From JBKBUF01 sp046290815 (lineage in GTDB: Bacteria > Bacteroidota > Bacteroidia > Cytophagales > Cytophagaceae): 64,000 bases of DNA. The translations under genes were made by a program, and so were the position numbers. The notes under the pieces were generated by a model. It saw only the letters and a list, made by a program, of their open reading frames with translations, searched no databases and had not been told where the DNA came from. The DNA lies in NCBI GenBank assembly GCA_046290815.1, contig JBKBUF010000004.1, forward strand, positions 132,484-196,483, in the 5' to 3' direction. This document shows positions 1-8,688 of this stretch, piece by piece (the first letter of the stretch is position 1; each line of letters begins with the position of its first letter).

Positions 1-1
1 T

Positions 2-313
2 TATCGTCTGATTCAGGTCGATTTTGACGGTAAAAAACAGATATCACCGTCAGTGTGGTTATCAGGAAATAATACTTACAATATACTTATAAAAAATCCT
101 GTCCAGAAGGACGAAGGTGTCATTATAAAAACCGACAAAAGTATTACCGAAAAAATACAACTTCTGGATGTAACAGGACGTATCCATGCTGAGGCGCAAC
201 CGGATTCTGATGTGATGATTCTTCCTGTAATCTCCTCCATTACCTCTTATGCATTAGTAAAAGTAATTTTCATAACAGGTGAAGTTAAAATTTTCAAAGT
301 CTTAATCCAGTAA
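2..313 (+). CDS. C-terminal fragment of a T9SS-secreted protein (type A sorting domain)
   Basis: The reading frame is open from the left edge, so only the last ~103 residues are visible and the true start lies outside the window. The tail has the type A T9SS sorting pattern seen in Bacteroidota cargo proteins: an NPV turn, a beta strand, an LLDVTGR motif, then alternating strands ending in a short basic/hydrophobic tail (KIFKVLIQ). Such a domain directs export across the outer membrane and is normally cleaved. The passenger domain is not visible, so the enzyme or adhesin function is unknown. The gene ends five bases before the GH16 beta-glucanase start, which suggests co-transcription and a polysaccharide-related role (inference). 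Confidence 0.75.
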   Translation, partial: YRLIQVDFDGKKQISPSVWLSGNNTYNILIKNPVQKDEGVIIKTDKSITEKIQLLDVTGRIHAEAQPDSDVMILPVISSITSYALVKVIFITGEVKIFKVLIQ

Positions 314-318
314 ATTAT

Positions 319-1344
319 ATGAATATGAAATTCGCAATTAAAATTACAATTCTTCTTGCTGTAATATTTGTTTCTTTCACTCTTGCCAAAAAGTATAAAG
401 GGGCAGAAGTAAGAACCATGGAATCTTTCAAATATGGAAGATTCGAAGTAAGAATGAAATCTGCTGAAGGTAGCGGCATGTTATCTTCATTGTTTACCTT
501 CTATGACAATGCAGATTTTGCTAAAAACTGGAATGAAATTGATATTGAAATTTTAGGACGATATAATAACGAAGTACAATACAATACAATCATTGAAGAT
601 CATAAAATGCATGAACATCGTCATGTGCTGGGATTCAATCCTCATCAGGCTTTCCATGTGTATTCGTTTGACTGGACCCCTGATTATGTTGCCTGGCATG
701 TGGACGGAAAAGAAGTTTATAGGCAGGAGGGAGACCATATTGCCAAAATGAATAAACCTCAAAAGTTGATGATGAATATCTGGGCCTCCACCTGGACAGG
801 TTGGACAGGTTCATGGGACGAGACTAAAGTACCCCATTATGCATATTACGATTATGTTAGCTACTACGAATATGTGCCTTCTTCTAAATCTTTTAACCTG
901 AAGTGGAAGGACGATTTTGATACTTTTGATAAGACCAGATGGCAAACCGCTACACACACTTTTGACGGAAACATGTGTGACTTCGAACCGGCAAATGCAG
1001 TTGTGAAAGATGGATATCTTATTCTTTGTCTCACAAAAGAAGATAATATCGGGTACAACGGTGGCCCGGTTTTAGATAGCCCTGCAATGGTTGAAGCAAA
1101 ATTAAATTCTGACAACACAATCAAGATATCTTTCTCCAGAGAGCTAACAGTATATTATGCAAAGAAAGCTTATTTTAAAATTGAAGGTACAGAGATAAGC
1201 AAGACCAAACTTGTTGACGGAGGAAAAGGTGTTATCCTAAGCCTTGCTAATACTTTGTCAGATGGTGAGATAAAAGTAATGTATAATCCTCCTGTTGTGG
1301 AAGGTCAAAGACCAAGCGTGCAGGAAGTATTGGTGAAGAGATAA
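319..1344 (+). CDS. Circularly permuted GH16 beta-glucanase (lichenase type), secreted
   Basis: A 341-residue secreted glycoside hydrolase predicted to cut beta-1,3-1,4-glucan. Residues 1-23 form a signal peptide. The GH16 catalytic motif is NEIDIE, with E73 and E77 as the expected nucleophile and acid/base and D75 between them. The domain order is rotated relative to Bacillus lichenases: the protein starts at the strand before the catalytic motif (GAEVRTMESFKYGRFEVRMK, 28-47), runs to the usual C-terminal strand (YDYVSYYEYV, 177-186), and only then carries the block that is normally N-terminal (WKDDFDTFDKTRW, 196-208; DGYLILCLT, 231-239). The same rotation is known for the Fibrobacter succinogenes lichenase, which this resembles block by block. 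Residues ~258-325 look like an added beta-sandwich (SwmB/Ig-like) module. No T9SS tail is evident, so the export route is unclear. Confidence 0.9.
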   Translation: MNMKFAIKITILLAVIFVSFTLAKKYKGAEVRTMESFKYGRFEVRMKSAEGSGMLSSLFTFYDNADFAKNWNEIDIEILGRYNNEVQYNTIIEDHKMHEHRHVLGFNPHQAFHVYSFDWTPDYVAWHVDGKEVYRQEGDHIAKMNKPQKLMMNIWASTWTGWTGSWDETKVPHYAYYDYVSYYEYVPSSKSFNLKWKDDFDTFDKTRWQTATHTFDGNMCDFEPANAVVKDGYLILCLTKEDNIGYNGGPVLDSPAMVEAKLNSDNTIKISFSRELTVYYAKKAYFKIEGTEISKTKLVDGGKGVILSLANTLSDGEIKVMYNPPVVEGQRPSVQEVLVKR

Positions 1345-1377
1345 TTCATAAAGAGCAGACTATCTAAATAATGATAG

Positions 1378-3279
1378 ATGAAAGCAAGAGTTCTATTTGT
1401 ATTTTGTCTTTTTATCTTTGCTAATTCTTTCGGAAATAAATTTTTATATATTTCCGATAATGAAGAAGATGTGCTTGTTCCTACTCATACTATTGAAATA
1501 CTAGAAGACAAATCTAACCAGCTAAGTCTTCAAAAAGTTGTGAATCATTCCGGCTTCATTATTAACACTCTTCCCACTCCCTATATAGCAAATACCAGTA
1601 GTACTTATTGGACAAGGTTTACTGTGAAATATAAAACCAGTGAAGAAAAGAGAAGAGTACTTGAGATATTGGATCCTCACTTTTTACTTTTAGAGGTATA
1701 TGTCAGGAGAAATGACAGTTTGATCATGTTACAGGGTACCGGTTTTTCATTGCCTTTTGTGAAAAGAGAATATCTTCATAAAAATTTCATTTTTGATATT
1801 CCTGGCGCGGTCGATAGTACTTATACATTTTACATTAAAGCTCAGTCAGACAATCATAATGTTTTTTTATATAAAATTCGTACAAGCCAGTTCTTCACGT
1901 ATTATGCGCTCAATGAATATTTCCTTCTGGGAATATTTTATGGTATCCTGCTGATCATGGCTTTATATAATTTTTTTATATGGGTATCTGTAAAGGAAAA
2001 GTTTTACCTTTATTATGTTATTTATGTATTTTCTGCTGCATTGTTGTGTTTTTCTGAGGATGGCCTAGGCTTTCAATATATATGGCCGGATTTTCCTTCC
2101 CTTAATAAGATTATTACCTTCTATTCTCCATCATTATTTTTAATCTGTTTTACCATCTATTCTTTAAGTTTCCTTGAAATTAACAGACAGCTTCCTGTCG
2201 TAAATAAAATTGTTTGGATAACGGTATTTTCATATTGTATCTATTATACACTGGATCTTAAATATTTTGATCTGAGTTACAGATTTCCCTTTTACCTCAT
2301 TCCTTTTATGTTGATATACCTGTCAGCTGTGATAGTTTATTTCCGGGGATACCGACCTGCCAGATACTATGTAGCCGGATATTCCTTTGTTGGTATTAGT
2401 ATGATAATTCTGTTTTTAAGAATGAAAGGGCTGATTAATCTGCATGATATATTTACAGTTTATAGTTTTAATATCGGTTTAGTGATAGAAATTGTTATTC
2501 TTTCCTTTGCTTTAGGAGATAGAATTAAAATAATTAAACAGGAAAAGGAGGAAGCACAGCAAAGAATTATAGAGCAATTGAGAGTGAATGAAAAGCTTAA
2601 GGATAAAGTAAACCGGGAGTTAGAACAAAAAGTAGCTGAAAGAACAAAAGAGATTTTTGAACAGAAGGAGATAATTTCTAAACAGAACGAAGAGCTTCAA
2701 TTGGCTAACGCTGACCTGAAAGCGCAGTCTGAGGAAATAGAAAGAATGAATGAGCTTCTTTACAAAGAAAATGAAGAACTACAGGTAAACGTAAAAGAAT
2801 TGACCAAAGCCAGGGTGATGCTGAGGGAAGTCGATTTTAGTGAATTTCTTAAAATATTTCCCGATAAAGAATCTTGTTTGAAATATTTGGCAGAATTAAA
2901 ATGGACGGAAGATTACGTTTGTAAAAAATGTGCCAATAATAAATTTTTCGAAGGGCATGAGGTGTATTCCAGGAGATGTACTAAGTGTGGATACGATGAA
3001 TCTGCCACTGCATTTACCATTTTCCATAAACTTAAATTTGATTTAAATAAGGCTTTTTACCTTCTTTTTCTGGTATACGCCAATAAAGATAAAATTACCA
3101 CCTTAGAGTTGTCCAGAATAATAAGTTTGAGACAGAGTACCTGCTGGAGTTTCCGCAAAAAAATCACTGAAAAAATGCAGAAAAAGAAAAAGTATAATTA
3201 TGATGAAGCTGGTTGGAGCTGGCTTATTTTGGACAGCAAAAATAAAAGTACAAAAACACAAATTCCGGATAATGCATAG
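1378..3279 (+). CDS. 7TM-DISM membrane receptor fused to a coiled coil and an IS1595-type zinc ribbon
   Basis: A 633-residue membrane protein. A signal peptide (1-19) precedes a periplasmic 7TMR-DISMED2-like beta domain (~25-170), a class often thought to bind carbohydrates. A seven-helix 7TM-DISM domain follows (~182-380), then a long cytoplasmic coiled coil (~385-482). Instead of a kinase or cyclase output it ends in the zinc-ribbon region of IS1595-family transposases: the FxxxFPDKESCLKYLAELKW signature (~490-509), zinc ligands C515, C518, C534 and C537, and the helical segment to ~600 that precedes the catalytic domain in those transposases. No DDE catalytic domain is present. I infer a receptor whose output is DNA or protein binding by a domesticated zinc ribbon. 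It lies 33 bases after the beta-glucanase and probably shares its transcript, so a sugar signal is plausible. Confidence 0.85.
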   Translation: MKARVLFVFCLFIFANSFGNKFLYISDNEEDVLVPTHTIEILEDKSNQLSLQKVVNHSGFIINTLPTPYIANTSSTYWTRFTVKYKTSEEKRRVLEILDPHFLLLEVYVRRNDSLIMLQGTGFSLPFVKREYLHKNFIFDIPGAVDSTYTFYIKAQSDNHNVFLYKIRTSQFFTYYALNEYFLLGIFYGILLIMALYNFFIWVSVKEKFYLYYVIYVFSAALLCFSEDGLGFQYIWPDFPSLNKIITFYSPSLFLICFTIYSLSFLEINRQLPVVNKIVWITVFSYCIYYTLDLKYFDLSYRFPFYLIPFMLIYLSAVIVYFRGYRPARYYVAGYSFVGISMIILFLRMKGLINLHDIFTVYSFNIGLVIEIVILSFALGDRIKIIKQEKEEAQQRIIEQLRVNEKLKDKVNRELEQKVAERTKEIFEQKEIISKQNEELQLANADLKAQSEEIERMNELLYKENEELQVNVKELTKARVMLREVDFSEFLKIFPDKESCLKYLAELKWTEDYVCKKCANNKFFEGHEVYSRRCTKCGYDESATAFTIFHKLKFDLNKAFYLLFLVYANKDKITTLELSRIISLRQSTCWSFRKKITEKMQKKKKYNYDEAGWSWLILDSKNKSTKTQIPDNA

Positions 3280-3296
3280 GTGCGTCATCCGGAATT
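3261..3296. terminator. Bidirectional terminator hairpin overlapping a stop codon
   Basis: A perfect 10-bp stem, AATTCCGGAT / ATCCGGAATT, continues after one mismatch into five more pairs closed by a TAGG loop. The stop codon of the receptor gene forms part of that loop. T-rich sequence follows on the + strand and A-rich sequence precedes it, so the hairpin can end the receptor transcript and the convergent mreB transcript. Confidence 0.7.
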
Positions 3297-3313
3297 CTGT
3301 TGTTGTTTTATTC

Positions 3314-4342
3314 TTATTTTATAAGAATGTGTTTCATTGTTTTCAACTTCTTAAGCGAAGTTGCTGTCCCCTTTATTACAGAGAACAAGCTGTTTTCTGT
3401 AAGATGTACTTTAAGTTTTGTTTTTTGCTCCAGCCTTCTGTCCAGTCCTCTTAAATTACTTCCGCCACCTGTCAGATGGATACCTTTTCTGTAAATATCA
3501 CCAGCTAATTCAGGAGGACAATTTTCAAGAGTTTTTATTACTGCTTCTTCTATTACCGAAAGAGACTTTTCCATAGCTAAAGCAACTTCTTCATGAGTCA
3601 TAATAATCTCCTTTGGCAATCCTGTCATCATATCCCTGCCAATGACTGTATAAGGGGCAGGAGGATTATCAAGATCAAGAGAGGCAGCACCCACTTCCAT
3701 TTTAATTCTTTCTGCTGTCCTTTCACCTATCAGAAGATTATGGCTTCTCCTTACATAACTTAATATGTCCTTGTTTAAAGTATCACCTGCAATTTTTAAA
3801 GATTGATTGCAGACAACTCCTGACAGGGAAATAACTGCAATTTCTGTTGTGCCTCCACCAATATCAATAATAAGTGAACCATGTGGCTCCTCTATATCTA
3901 TACCTATTCCAAGAGCCGCAGCTATTGGCTCATGTATCATATATAATTCTTTTGCTCCTGCGTTTTCTGCAGAATCTCTCACTGCTCTTTTTTCTACTTC
4001 AGTTGAACCGTAAGGTATGCAGATTACCATTTTTTGGGCAGTTTTAACCAGGGTTCTTTTACCTTCGAAAATCATTTGAATCATTCCGCGGATCATTTGT
4101 TCTGCTGCCTGAAAATTAGAAATCACCCCATCCTTTAAAGGCCTTATTGTCTTAATATTCTCCGGAGTTTTTTCGTGCATTTCCATAGCTTTTCTCCCAA
4201 TAGCTACAAGATCTCCAGTTATGCTGTTGATTGCAATAATGGATGGTTCGTTCAAAACGATCTGATCATTTTGCATGATGAGAGTATTTGCAGTACCCAA
4301 ATCAATGGCAATTTCATTAGAAAATAAATTAAAAAGACCCAT
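3314..4342 (-). CDS. mreB: Rod-shape-determining protein MreB/Mbl (actin-like)
   Basis: A 342-residue bacterial actin homologue of normal length. It shows the phosphate-1 loop (AIDLGTANTLI, from residue 12), the phosphate-2 loop DIGGGTTEIAV, and the adenosine motif GGGSNLRGL near the C terminus. MreB forms membrane-associated filaments that guide lateral cell-wall synthesis. No mreC, mreD, pbp2 or rodA lies nearby, so this is an orphan copy. Bacteroidota usually keep mreB beside mreCD, so this may be a paralogue with a special role (inference). It converges on the receptor gene. Confidence 0.9.
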   Translation of the reverse strand: MGLFNLFSNEIAIDLGTANTLIMQNDQIVLNEPSIIAINSITGDLVAIGRKAMEMHEKTPENIKTIRPLKDGVISNFQAAEQMIRGMIQMIFEGKRTLVKTAQKMVICIPYGSTEVEKRAVRDSAENAGAKELYMIHEPIAAALGIGIDIEEPHGSLIIDIGGGTTEIAVISLSGVVCNQSLKIAGDTLNKDILSYVRRSHNLLIGERTAERIKMEVGAASLDLDNPPAPYTVIGRDMMTGLPKEIIMTHEEVALAMEKSLSVIEEAVIKTLENCPPELAGDIYRKGIHLTGGGSNLRGLDRRLEQKTKLKVHLTENSLFSVIKGTATSLKKLKTMKHILIK

Positions 4343-4356
4343 GTAAAATTTTTTTA

Positions 4357-4372
4357 GTACAGTTTACTGTAC
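4357..4372. promoter_or_regulatory. Palindrome upstream of mreB
   Basis: GTACAGT-TT-ACTGTAC is a perfect inverted repeat with 7-bp arms, 15 bases upstream of the mreB start. It may be an operator or a 5' hairpin. No regulator in the window can be linked to it. Confidence 0.35.
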
Positions 4373-4482
4373 CTGCTAACGAAAAATTTTGTACAAAAAG
4401 TTCAGATAATTGAATTTTTCCGGTTGAGAGAATTTAAACAATTTTTATTCCGCTCCGGTTTTAAGTGTCAAGCGGAATCATA

Positions 4483-4791
4483 ATGATTTTATACCACACT
4501 TTTTCTGTATTTCATCAATTATTATATGACTGTTCATCAGATTGTAATGATTGTCATATATCTGAATGGAAAGAAAATTCGAAGAGAAGCTTTAAACTTG
4601 TAATTCCGGGAAGAAAATGTTATCCACATTGCATCCACTATGCTAAAATAATGCGTACAATTAATTCAGCAGAAGAAAAATTTTTGGTCCTCTCACAAAG
4701 GATTTGTAAAGGTTGTGGTGCGGAACTATTGAAAACTTGCAGCGCCTACTGTTCGTTTTGTATGAAAAAAAAAGGAATTTTTTTCACTTAA
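4483..4791 (+). CDS. Small cysteine-rich protein, unknown function
   Basis: A reading frame of 102 codons with many cysteines, beginning at the ATG at 4483; an in-frame GTG lies 18 bases upstream. The end looks like a short treble-clef or zinc ribbon: CKGCGAELL, then CSAYCSFCMKKK. Earlier cysteines fall in a DCSSDCNDC cluster. There is no signal peptide or clear membrane segment. It is divergent from mreB. Composition and cysteine spacing suggest a real metal-binding protein, but I recognise no family and the codon evidence is weak. Confidence 0.4.
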   Translation: MILYHTFSVFHQLLYDCSSDCNDCHISEWKENSKRSFKLVIPGRKCYPHCIHYAKIMRTINSAEEKFLVLSQRICKGCGAELLKTCSAYCSFCMKKKGIFFT

Positions 4792-4949
4792 AGAGTTTAT
4801 TTCTTAAATGCAGAAATAATTTATTTTTTCGTCGTTAATTGGATGTTTAAAATTGGAATAAAATTTGAATATTTATTTTTCAGAATTGAAATCTTTTTCT
4901 GTTTAAAAATTGTTGAACAATCTCAGATACATATATGGTAGGAACCCAA

Positions 4950-5198
4950 ATGAAAACTAACAATTTAAAAATTCAGTACAAGTGCATTAAGACTCCTGAC
5001 AACAAATTGTTGAAAGAGTTTAAAGAAAATCAGATTTACAAGGGACGCACTTTTAATGACCTTTTTGAGGTATCTACGGAATGGGCTAGCCATAAACCTA
5101 CTTACCTGTTGGAAAAAAAGGATTTTGAGAAGTATTTTAAATTAATCACCAGCCTTGAGCCTGAAATTAAGGATAAAGATAAAACCGCTGTTGGTTAA
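4950..5198 (+). CDS. Small hypothetical protein
   Basis: About 82 residues, soluble, rich in lysine and glutamate, with no signal peptide or known motif. I chose the ATG at 4950 (MKTNNLKIQY); an in-frame ATG at 4935 is the alternative. A strong terminator directly after the stop codon supports a real, independently expressed gene. Function unknown. Confidence 0.6.
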   Translation: MKTNNLKIQYKCIKTPDNKLLKEFKENQIYKGRTFNDLFEVSTEWASHKPTYLLEKKDFEKYFKLITSLEPEIKDKDKTAVG

Positions 5199-5204
5199 AA
5201 AAAT

Positions 5205-5236
5205 TAAAAAAAGGGGCTCCGATAAGCCCCTTTTTT
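5205..5236 (+). terminator. Rho-independent terminator
   Basis: The GGGGCT / AGCCCC stem is extended by an A-run pairing with a T-run (TTTTTT), just after the small gene ending at 5198. Confidence 0.85.
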
Positions 5237-5403
5237 AATAATCATCTCAAATTGTCCAAAAAAAAGAAAAAATATAGTAAGCTGTTATTCCATATCAGTT
5301 CTTTTCTCTTGTTTCTCACCGCGTTTCAAGTTTAAAAACCATTTTAAATTTATACTCTTAAGATTTTTTAGTAAAACCTGTTAACTAATGCTATTTTTGC
5401 CCC

Positions 5404-6933
5404 ATGGCAGAGAAAATAATCATTTTAGATTTTGGCTCACAATACACTCAGCTGATTGCCAGGAGAGTAAGAGAGTTGAATGTGTATTGTGAAATTCACC
5501 CTTTTAATAAAGTTCCACAGATTGACTCATCTGTTAAAGGTTTAATTCTTTCCGGAAGCCCTTGTTCGGTCAGAGATGCTAACGCACCGGATGTAGAACT
5601 TTCAAGAATCAGAAAAACAATTCCTGTTCTTGGTGTTTGTTATGGTGCACAATTAATGGCTCACAAAGAAGGAAATGAAGTTATGCCTTCAAAGATCCGT
5701 GAGTATGGAAGAGCAAGGTTGTCAGAAATTCACTCAACTGATAAATTAATGAAGGAAATAACTCCCTATTCCCAGGTATGGATGTCACATGGGGATACTA
5801 TTTCCGGATTGAATGATAAATTTGAAATTCTTGCCAGCACTGAGTCAGTAAAGGTCGCTGCATACAAAGTTAAAGGTGAAGAAACTTACGGAATTCAGTT
5901 TCATCCGGAAGTAACACACTCTTCAGAGGGAAAAATAATTTTAAGAAACTTCGTTGTTCATATATGTGGCTGCAATCAGGACTGGACTCCGGATGCTTTT
6001 ATTGACACAACTGTCGGTGAATTAAAAGCTTCATTAGGAAACGACAAAGTAGTTCTGGGTCTTTCCGGTGGAGTTGATTCCTCTGTAGCTGCCGTTTTAA
6101 TCGACAAGGCAATTGGTAAAAATCTTACCTGCATATTTGTTGACAATGGATTGCTAAGAAAGAATGAATACGATGAAGTGCTTGCATCCTATAAAAACAT
6201 GGGATTGAATGTAATTGGGGTTGACGCTAAAAAGGAATTTTATTCTGCACTGGCAGGATTAAGTGATCCTGAAGCAAAGCGAAAAGCCATAGGTAGAGTT
6301 TTTATAGAAGTATTCGATGCAGAAGCACATAAGATTTCAGAGGTTAAATGGCTAGGCCAGGGTACCATCTACCCGGATGTGATAGAATCTGTTTCAGTAA
6401 AGGGACCTTCTGCTACTATAAAATCGCATCATAATGTGGGTGGCCTGCCGGAAAAAATGAAAATGAAGGTGGTTGAACCTTTGAAAACTTTATTTAAAGA
6501 TGAAGTAAGAGTGGTAGGTAAAACTTTGGGAATTGATGATAAAATACTTGGAAGGCATCCTTTTCCCGGACCTGGACTTGCCATAAGAATTCTTGGAGAT
6601 ATCACTGCAGAAAAAGTTGCCATTCTCCAGGAAGTAGATCATATTTTCATCAGTGCGCTAAAAAATAAGGGACATTACAATAATGTATGGCAGGCAGGAG
6701 CTATTTTACTTCCGATCAAATCTGTAGGAGTAATGGGCGATGAAAGAACTTACGAGAATGTAGTAAGTTTAAGGGCAGTAACAAGTACAGATGGAATGAC
6801 CGCCGACTGGGCGCATCTCCCTTATGAGTTCCTGGCAGATGTATCCAATGAAATAATTAACCGTGTTAAAGGGGTAAACAGAGTTGTATATGACATTAGC
6901 TCCAAACCTCCGGCAACTATAGAGTGGGAATAA
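5404..6933 (+). CDS. guaA: GMP synthase (glutamine-hydrolysing)
   Basis: A 509-residue enzyme converting XMP to GMP with ATP and glutamine in purine synthesis. The N-terminal class I amidotransferase domain has C79 in GVCYGAQ and H167/E169 in HPEVTHSS. The ATP-pyrophosphatase P-loop is SGGVDSS (221-227). The C-terminal GMP-synthase dimerisation domain is complete, ending in KPPATIEWE. The start [13 protein letters not shown] is the family's normal N terminus. The next gene begins 14 bases downstream. Confidence 0.97.
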   Translation: MAEKIIILDFGSQYTQLIARRVRELNVYCEIHPFNKVPQIDSSVKGLILSGSPCSVRDANAPDVELSRIRKTIPVLGVCYGAQLMAHKEGNEVMPSKIREYGRARLSEIHSTDKLMKEITPYSQVWMSHGDTISGLNDKFEILASTESVKVAAYKVKGEETYGIQFHPEVTHSSEGKIILRNFVVHICGCNQDWTPDAFIDTTVGELKASLGNDKVVLGLSGGVDSSVAAVLIDKAIGKNLTCIFVDNGLLRKNEYDEVLASYKNMGLNVIGVDAKKEFYSALAGLSDPEAKRKAIGRVFIEVFDAEAHKISEVKWLGQGTIYPDVIESVSVKGPSATIKSHHNVGGLPEKMKMKVVEPLKTLFKDEVRVVGKTLGIDDKILGRHPFPGPGLAIRILGDITAEKVAILQEVDHIFISALKNKGHYNNVWQAGAILLPIKSVGVMGDERTYENVVSLRAVTSTDGMTADWAHLPYEFLADVSNEIINRVKGVNRVVYDISSKPPATIEWE

Positions 6934-6947
6934 TAAACACAATAAGC

Positions 6948-8672
6948 ATGATCAAAATCAGATTATTTACTCTGTTATTTACCTTGGTTTCCTTTATTTC
7001 CTTTGGGCAGGAGGATTATCAGGGAAAGTTTCTGACCGGAAAAAATCTATACAAAGAAGGAAAATATCTTCCCGCAATGGAAATATTTCTTCCTTTGACC
7101 AAAGAAGATCCTCAGAATAAATTTTCTGAATATGCTCACTATTATTACGCTCTTTCCGGCCTTAAGGCAGGAAAGCTAAATGAATCCCGGATGATGCTAC
7201 TGCAGTTGCAGCAGAGATATCCTACCTGGGAAAAGATGGAAGAGGTGTTTTACCTATTTGCTAATATTGCTTTCGAACAGCAAAAGTATCACCAGGGAAT
7301 TTCTTTTCTGCAAAAGTTGAATTCTAAAGATCTGAAGGCAGATGGTGAAAACCTGCAAAAATTTTATGTAAGTAAAATTACAAGTCTGGATACCTTAAAA
7401 TCTCTTCAGAAAAACTTTCCTGCCGATAACCATTTGGCAAATTTATTGGCACAACGAATGTCGGTTTCAAGATTGACAGAAAAAGATAAAATGCTTTTCG
7501 AATACCTGCTTCAGGAGTATAAAATTGATAAGGATAAACTCTCAAAATTCAGAACTACAAGACAAAAAGAATCCTACAATGTAGCAGTGCTTTTGCCCTT
7601 TATGGAAAAAACACTTACACCGGACCAGTGGCAGAGAAATTACTCTTATGTGTATGATTTATATCAGGGCATTCGAATGGCGGTTGATTCACTTAAGGCC
7701 AATGGAATCACCATAAACTTATATGCTTATGACACTGAAAAGGACGATCAGAGGATTTCTGCTATTCTGCAATTGCCAGAGCTATTGAGCATGGATATGG
7801 TGGTAGGCCCGGTTTCGCCTTCTGCTTATTCTATGTTTTCTGAATTTGCTCTGAAAAATCAAATAATATCTGTAAACCCACTTTCTTCCAATGGTAAGCT
7901 GATAGAAAATAATCCTTTTTGTTTCCTGTTTCAACCTTCGATAGAGTTAATGGCATCTAATGCTGCGGCTTTTACATCCGGTTTTCCTAAAGAAGCGGTG
8001 GTTCAGCCAGAAAAAAAGGGTGCAAAACCTGTTCAAGTCAATAGAAATAATGTAATGATATTTTACGGTACTGAAGGAAGAGACTCTTTATTGGCTGTTA
8101 GATACAGAGACACTTTACTTAGTAAAGGATTTAAAATAGCAGAATTTGAACAAGTCTCAGGCACTAAAATAAAAAAGTTACAGACTTCACTAGACTCCGC
8201 AAAAGTTTCTGTATTGAACCACATTTTTGTAGCTACTGGTGATGAAAGAGTTGCAGCAAACGTAATTTCCAGTCTGGAAGTAAGTAGGTTTACCACACCT
8301 GTTATTACCAGATCAGAATGGTTGGATTTTCCTCTTTTGTCTTATGAACAATTCGAGAGAAGAAATGTGCATTTCCTTTTTCCAGATTTTTTAGATTACG
8401 ATAAACCGTCGGTTAATACTTTCAAAAATGGTTTTATTTCTCGTACCTATAAGTTTCCCGAAACTTATGCTTATCAAGGATACGAAATGATGATGCAGTT
8501 TGGTGAAGCATTAGGAAAATATGGAAATTTCTTTAAAGCCGGACTTGCTTCTGATGGCTTTATACCTGGTTATATTCTCCAGGGAGTTAATTATTCTTCC
8601 ATCAATAGTAATCAATACATACCAATCACAAAATTTGAAGCCGGACAAATGGTAGTGGTGAATCCCCGGTAA
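6948..8672 (+). CDS. TPR plus periplasmic-binding-protein-fold envelope protein (LpoA/LivK-like)
   Basis: About 574 residues. I took the ATG at 6948 because it gives a clean signal peptide (MIKIRLFTLLFTLVSFISFG); an earlier in-frame start at 6924 would overlap guaA. Residues ~25-150 resemble tetratricopeptide repeats (GKNLYKEGKYLPAMEIFLPL; YYYALSGLKAGKLNESRMML). From ~210 the sequence has the type I periplasmic-binding fold of branched-chain amino-acid receptors (YNVAVLLPF; DLYQGIRMAVDSL; MVVGPVSPSA). The TPR plus type I fold pairing recalls LpoA-type penicillin-binding-protein activators, but similar proteins in Bacteroidota have no settled role. No permease genes are nearby, so an import function is unlikely. 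Confidence 0.8.
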   Translation: MIKIRLFTLLFTLVSFISFGQEDYQGKFLTGKNLYKEGKYLPAMEIFLPLTKEDPQNKFSEYAHYYYALSGLKAGKLNESRMMLLQLQQRYPTWEKMEEVFYLFANIAFEQQKYHQGISFLQKLNSKDLKADGENLQKFYVSKITSLDTLKSLQKNFPADNHLANLLAQRMSVSRLTEKDKMLFEYLLQEYKIDKDKLSKFRTTRQKESYNVAVLLPFMEKTLTPDQWQRNYSYVYDLYQGIRMAVDSLKANGITINLYAYDTEKDDQRISAILQLPELLSMDMVVGPVSPSAYSMFSEFALKNQIISVNPLSSNGKLIENNPFCFLFQPSIELMASNAAAFTSGFPKEAVVQPEKKGAKPVQVNRNNVMIFYGTEGRDSLLAVRYRDTLLSKGFKIAEFEQVSGTKIKKLQTSLDSAKVSVLNHIFVATGDERVAANVISSLEVSRFTTPVITRSEWLDFPLLSYEQFERRNVHFLFPDFLDYDKPSVNTFKNGFISRTYKFPETYAYQGYEMMMQFGEALGKYGNFFKAGLASDGFIPGYILQGVNYSSINSNQYIPITKFEAGQMVVVNPR

Positions 8673-8688
8673 TTTAAAATTCAAGGTT

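Noticed and set aside
2950..3279. An IS1595 insertion at the end of the receptor gene
   Set aside because: No DDE domain, terminal inverted repeats or target duplication are present, and the zinc ribbon is in frame with the coiled coil.
5392..5399. TATTTTTG just before guaA as a -7 promoter box
   Set aside because: It is only four bases from the start codon, which would place transcription start inside the gene, and there is no -33 box at the right distance.
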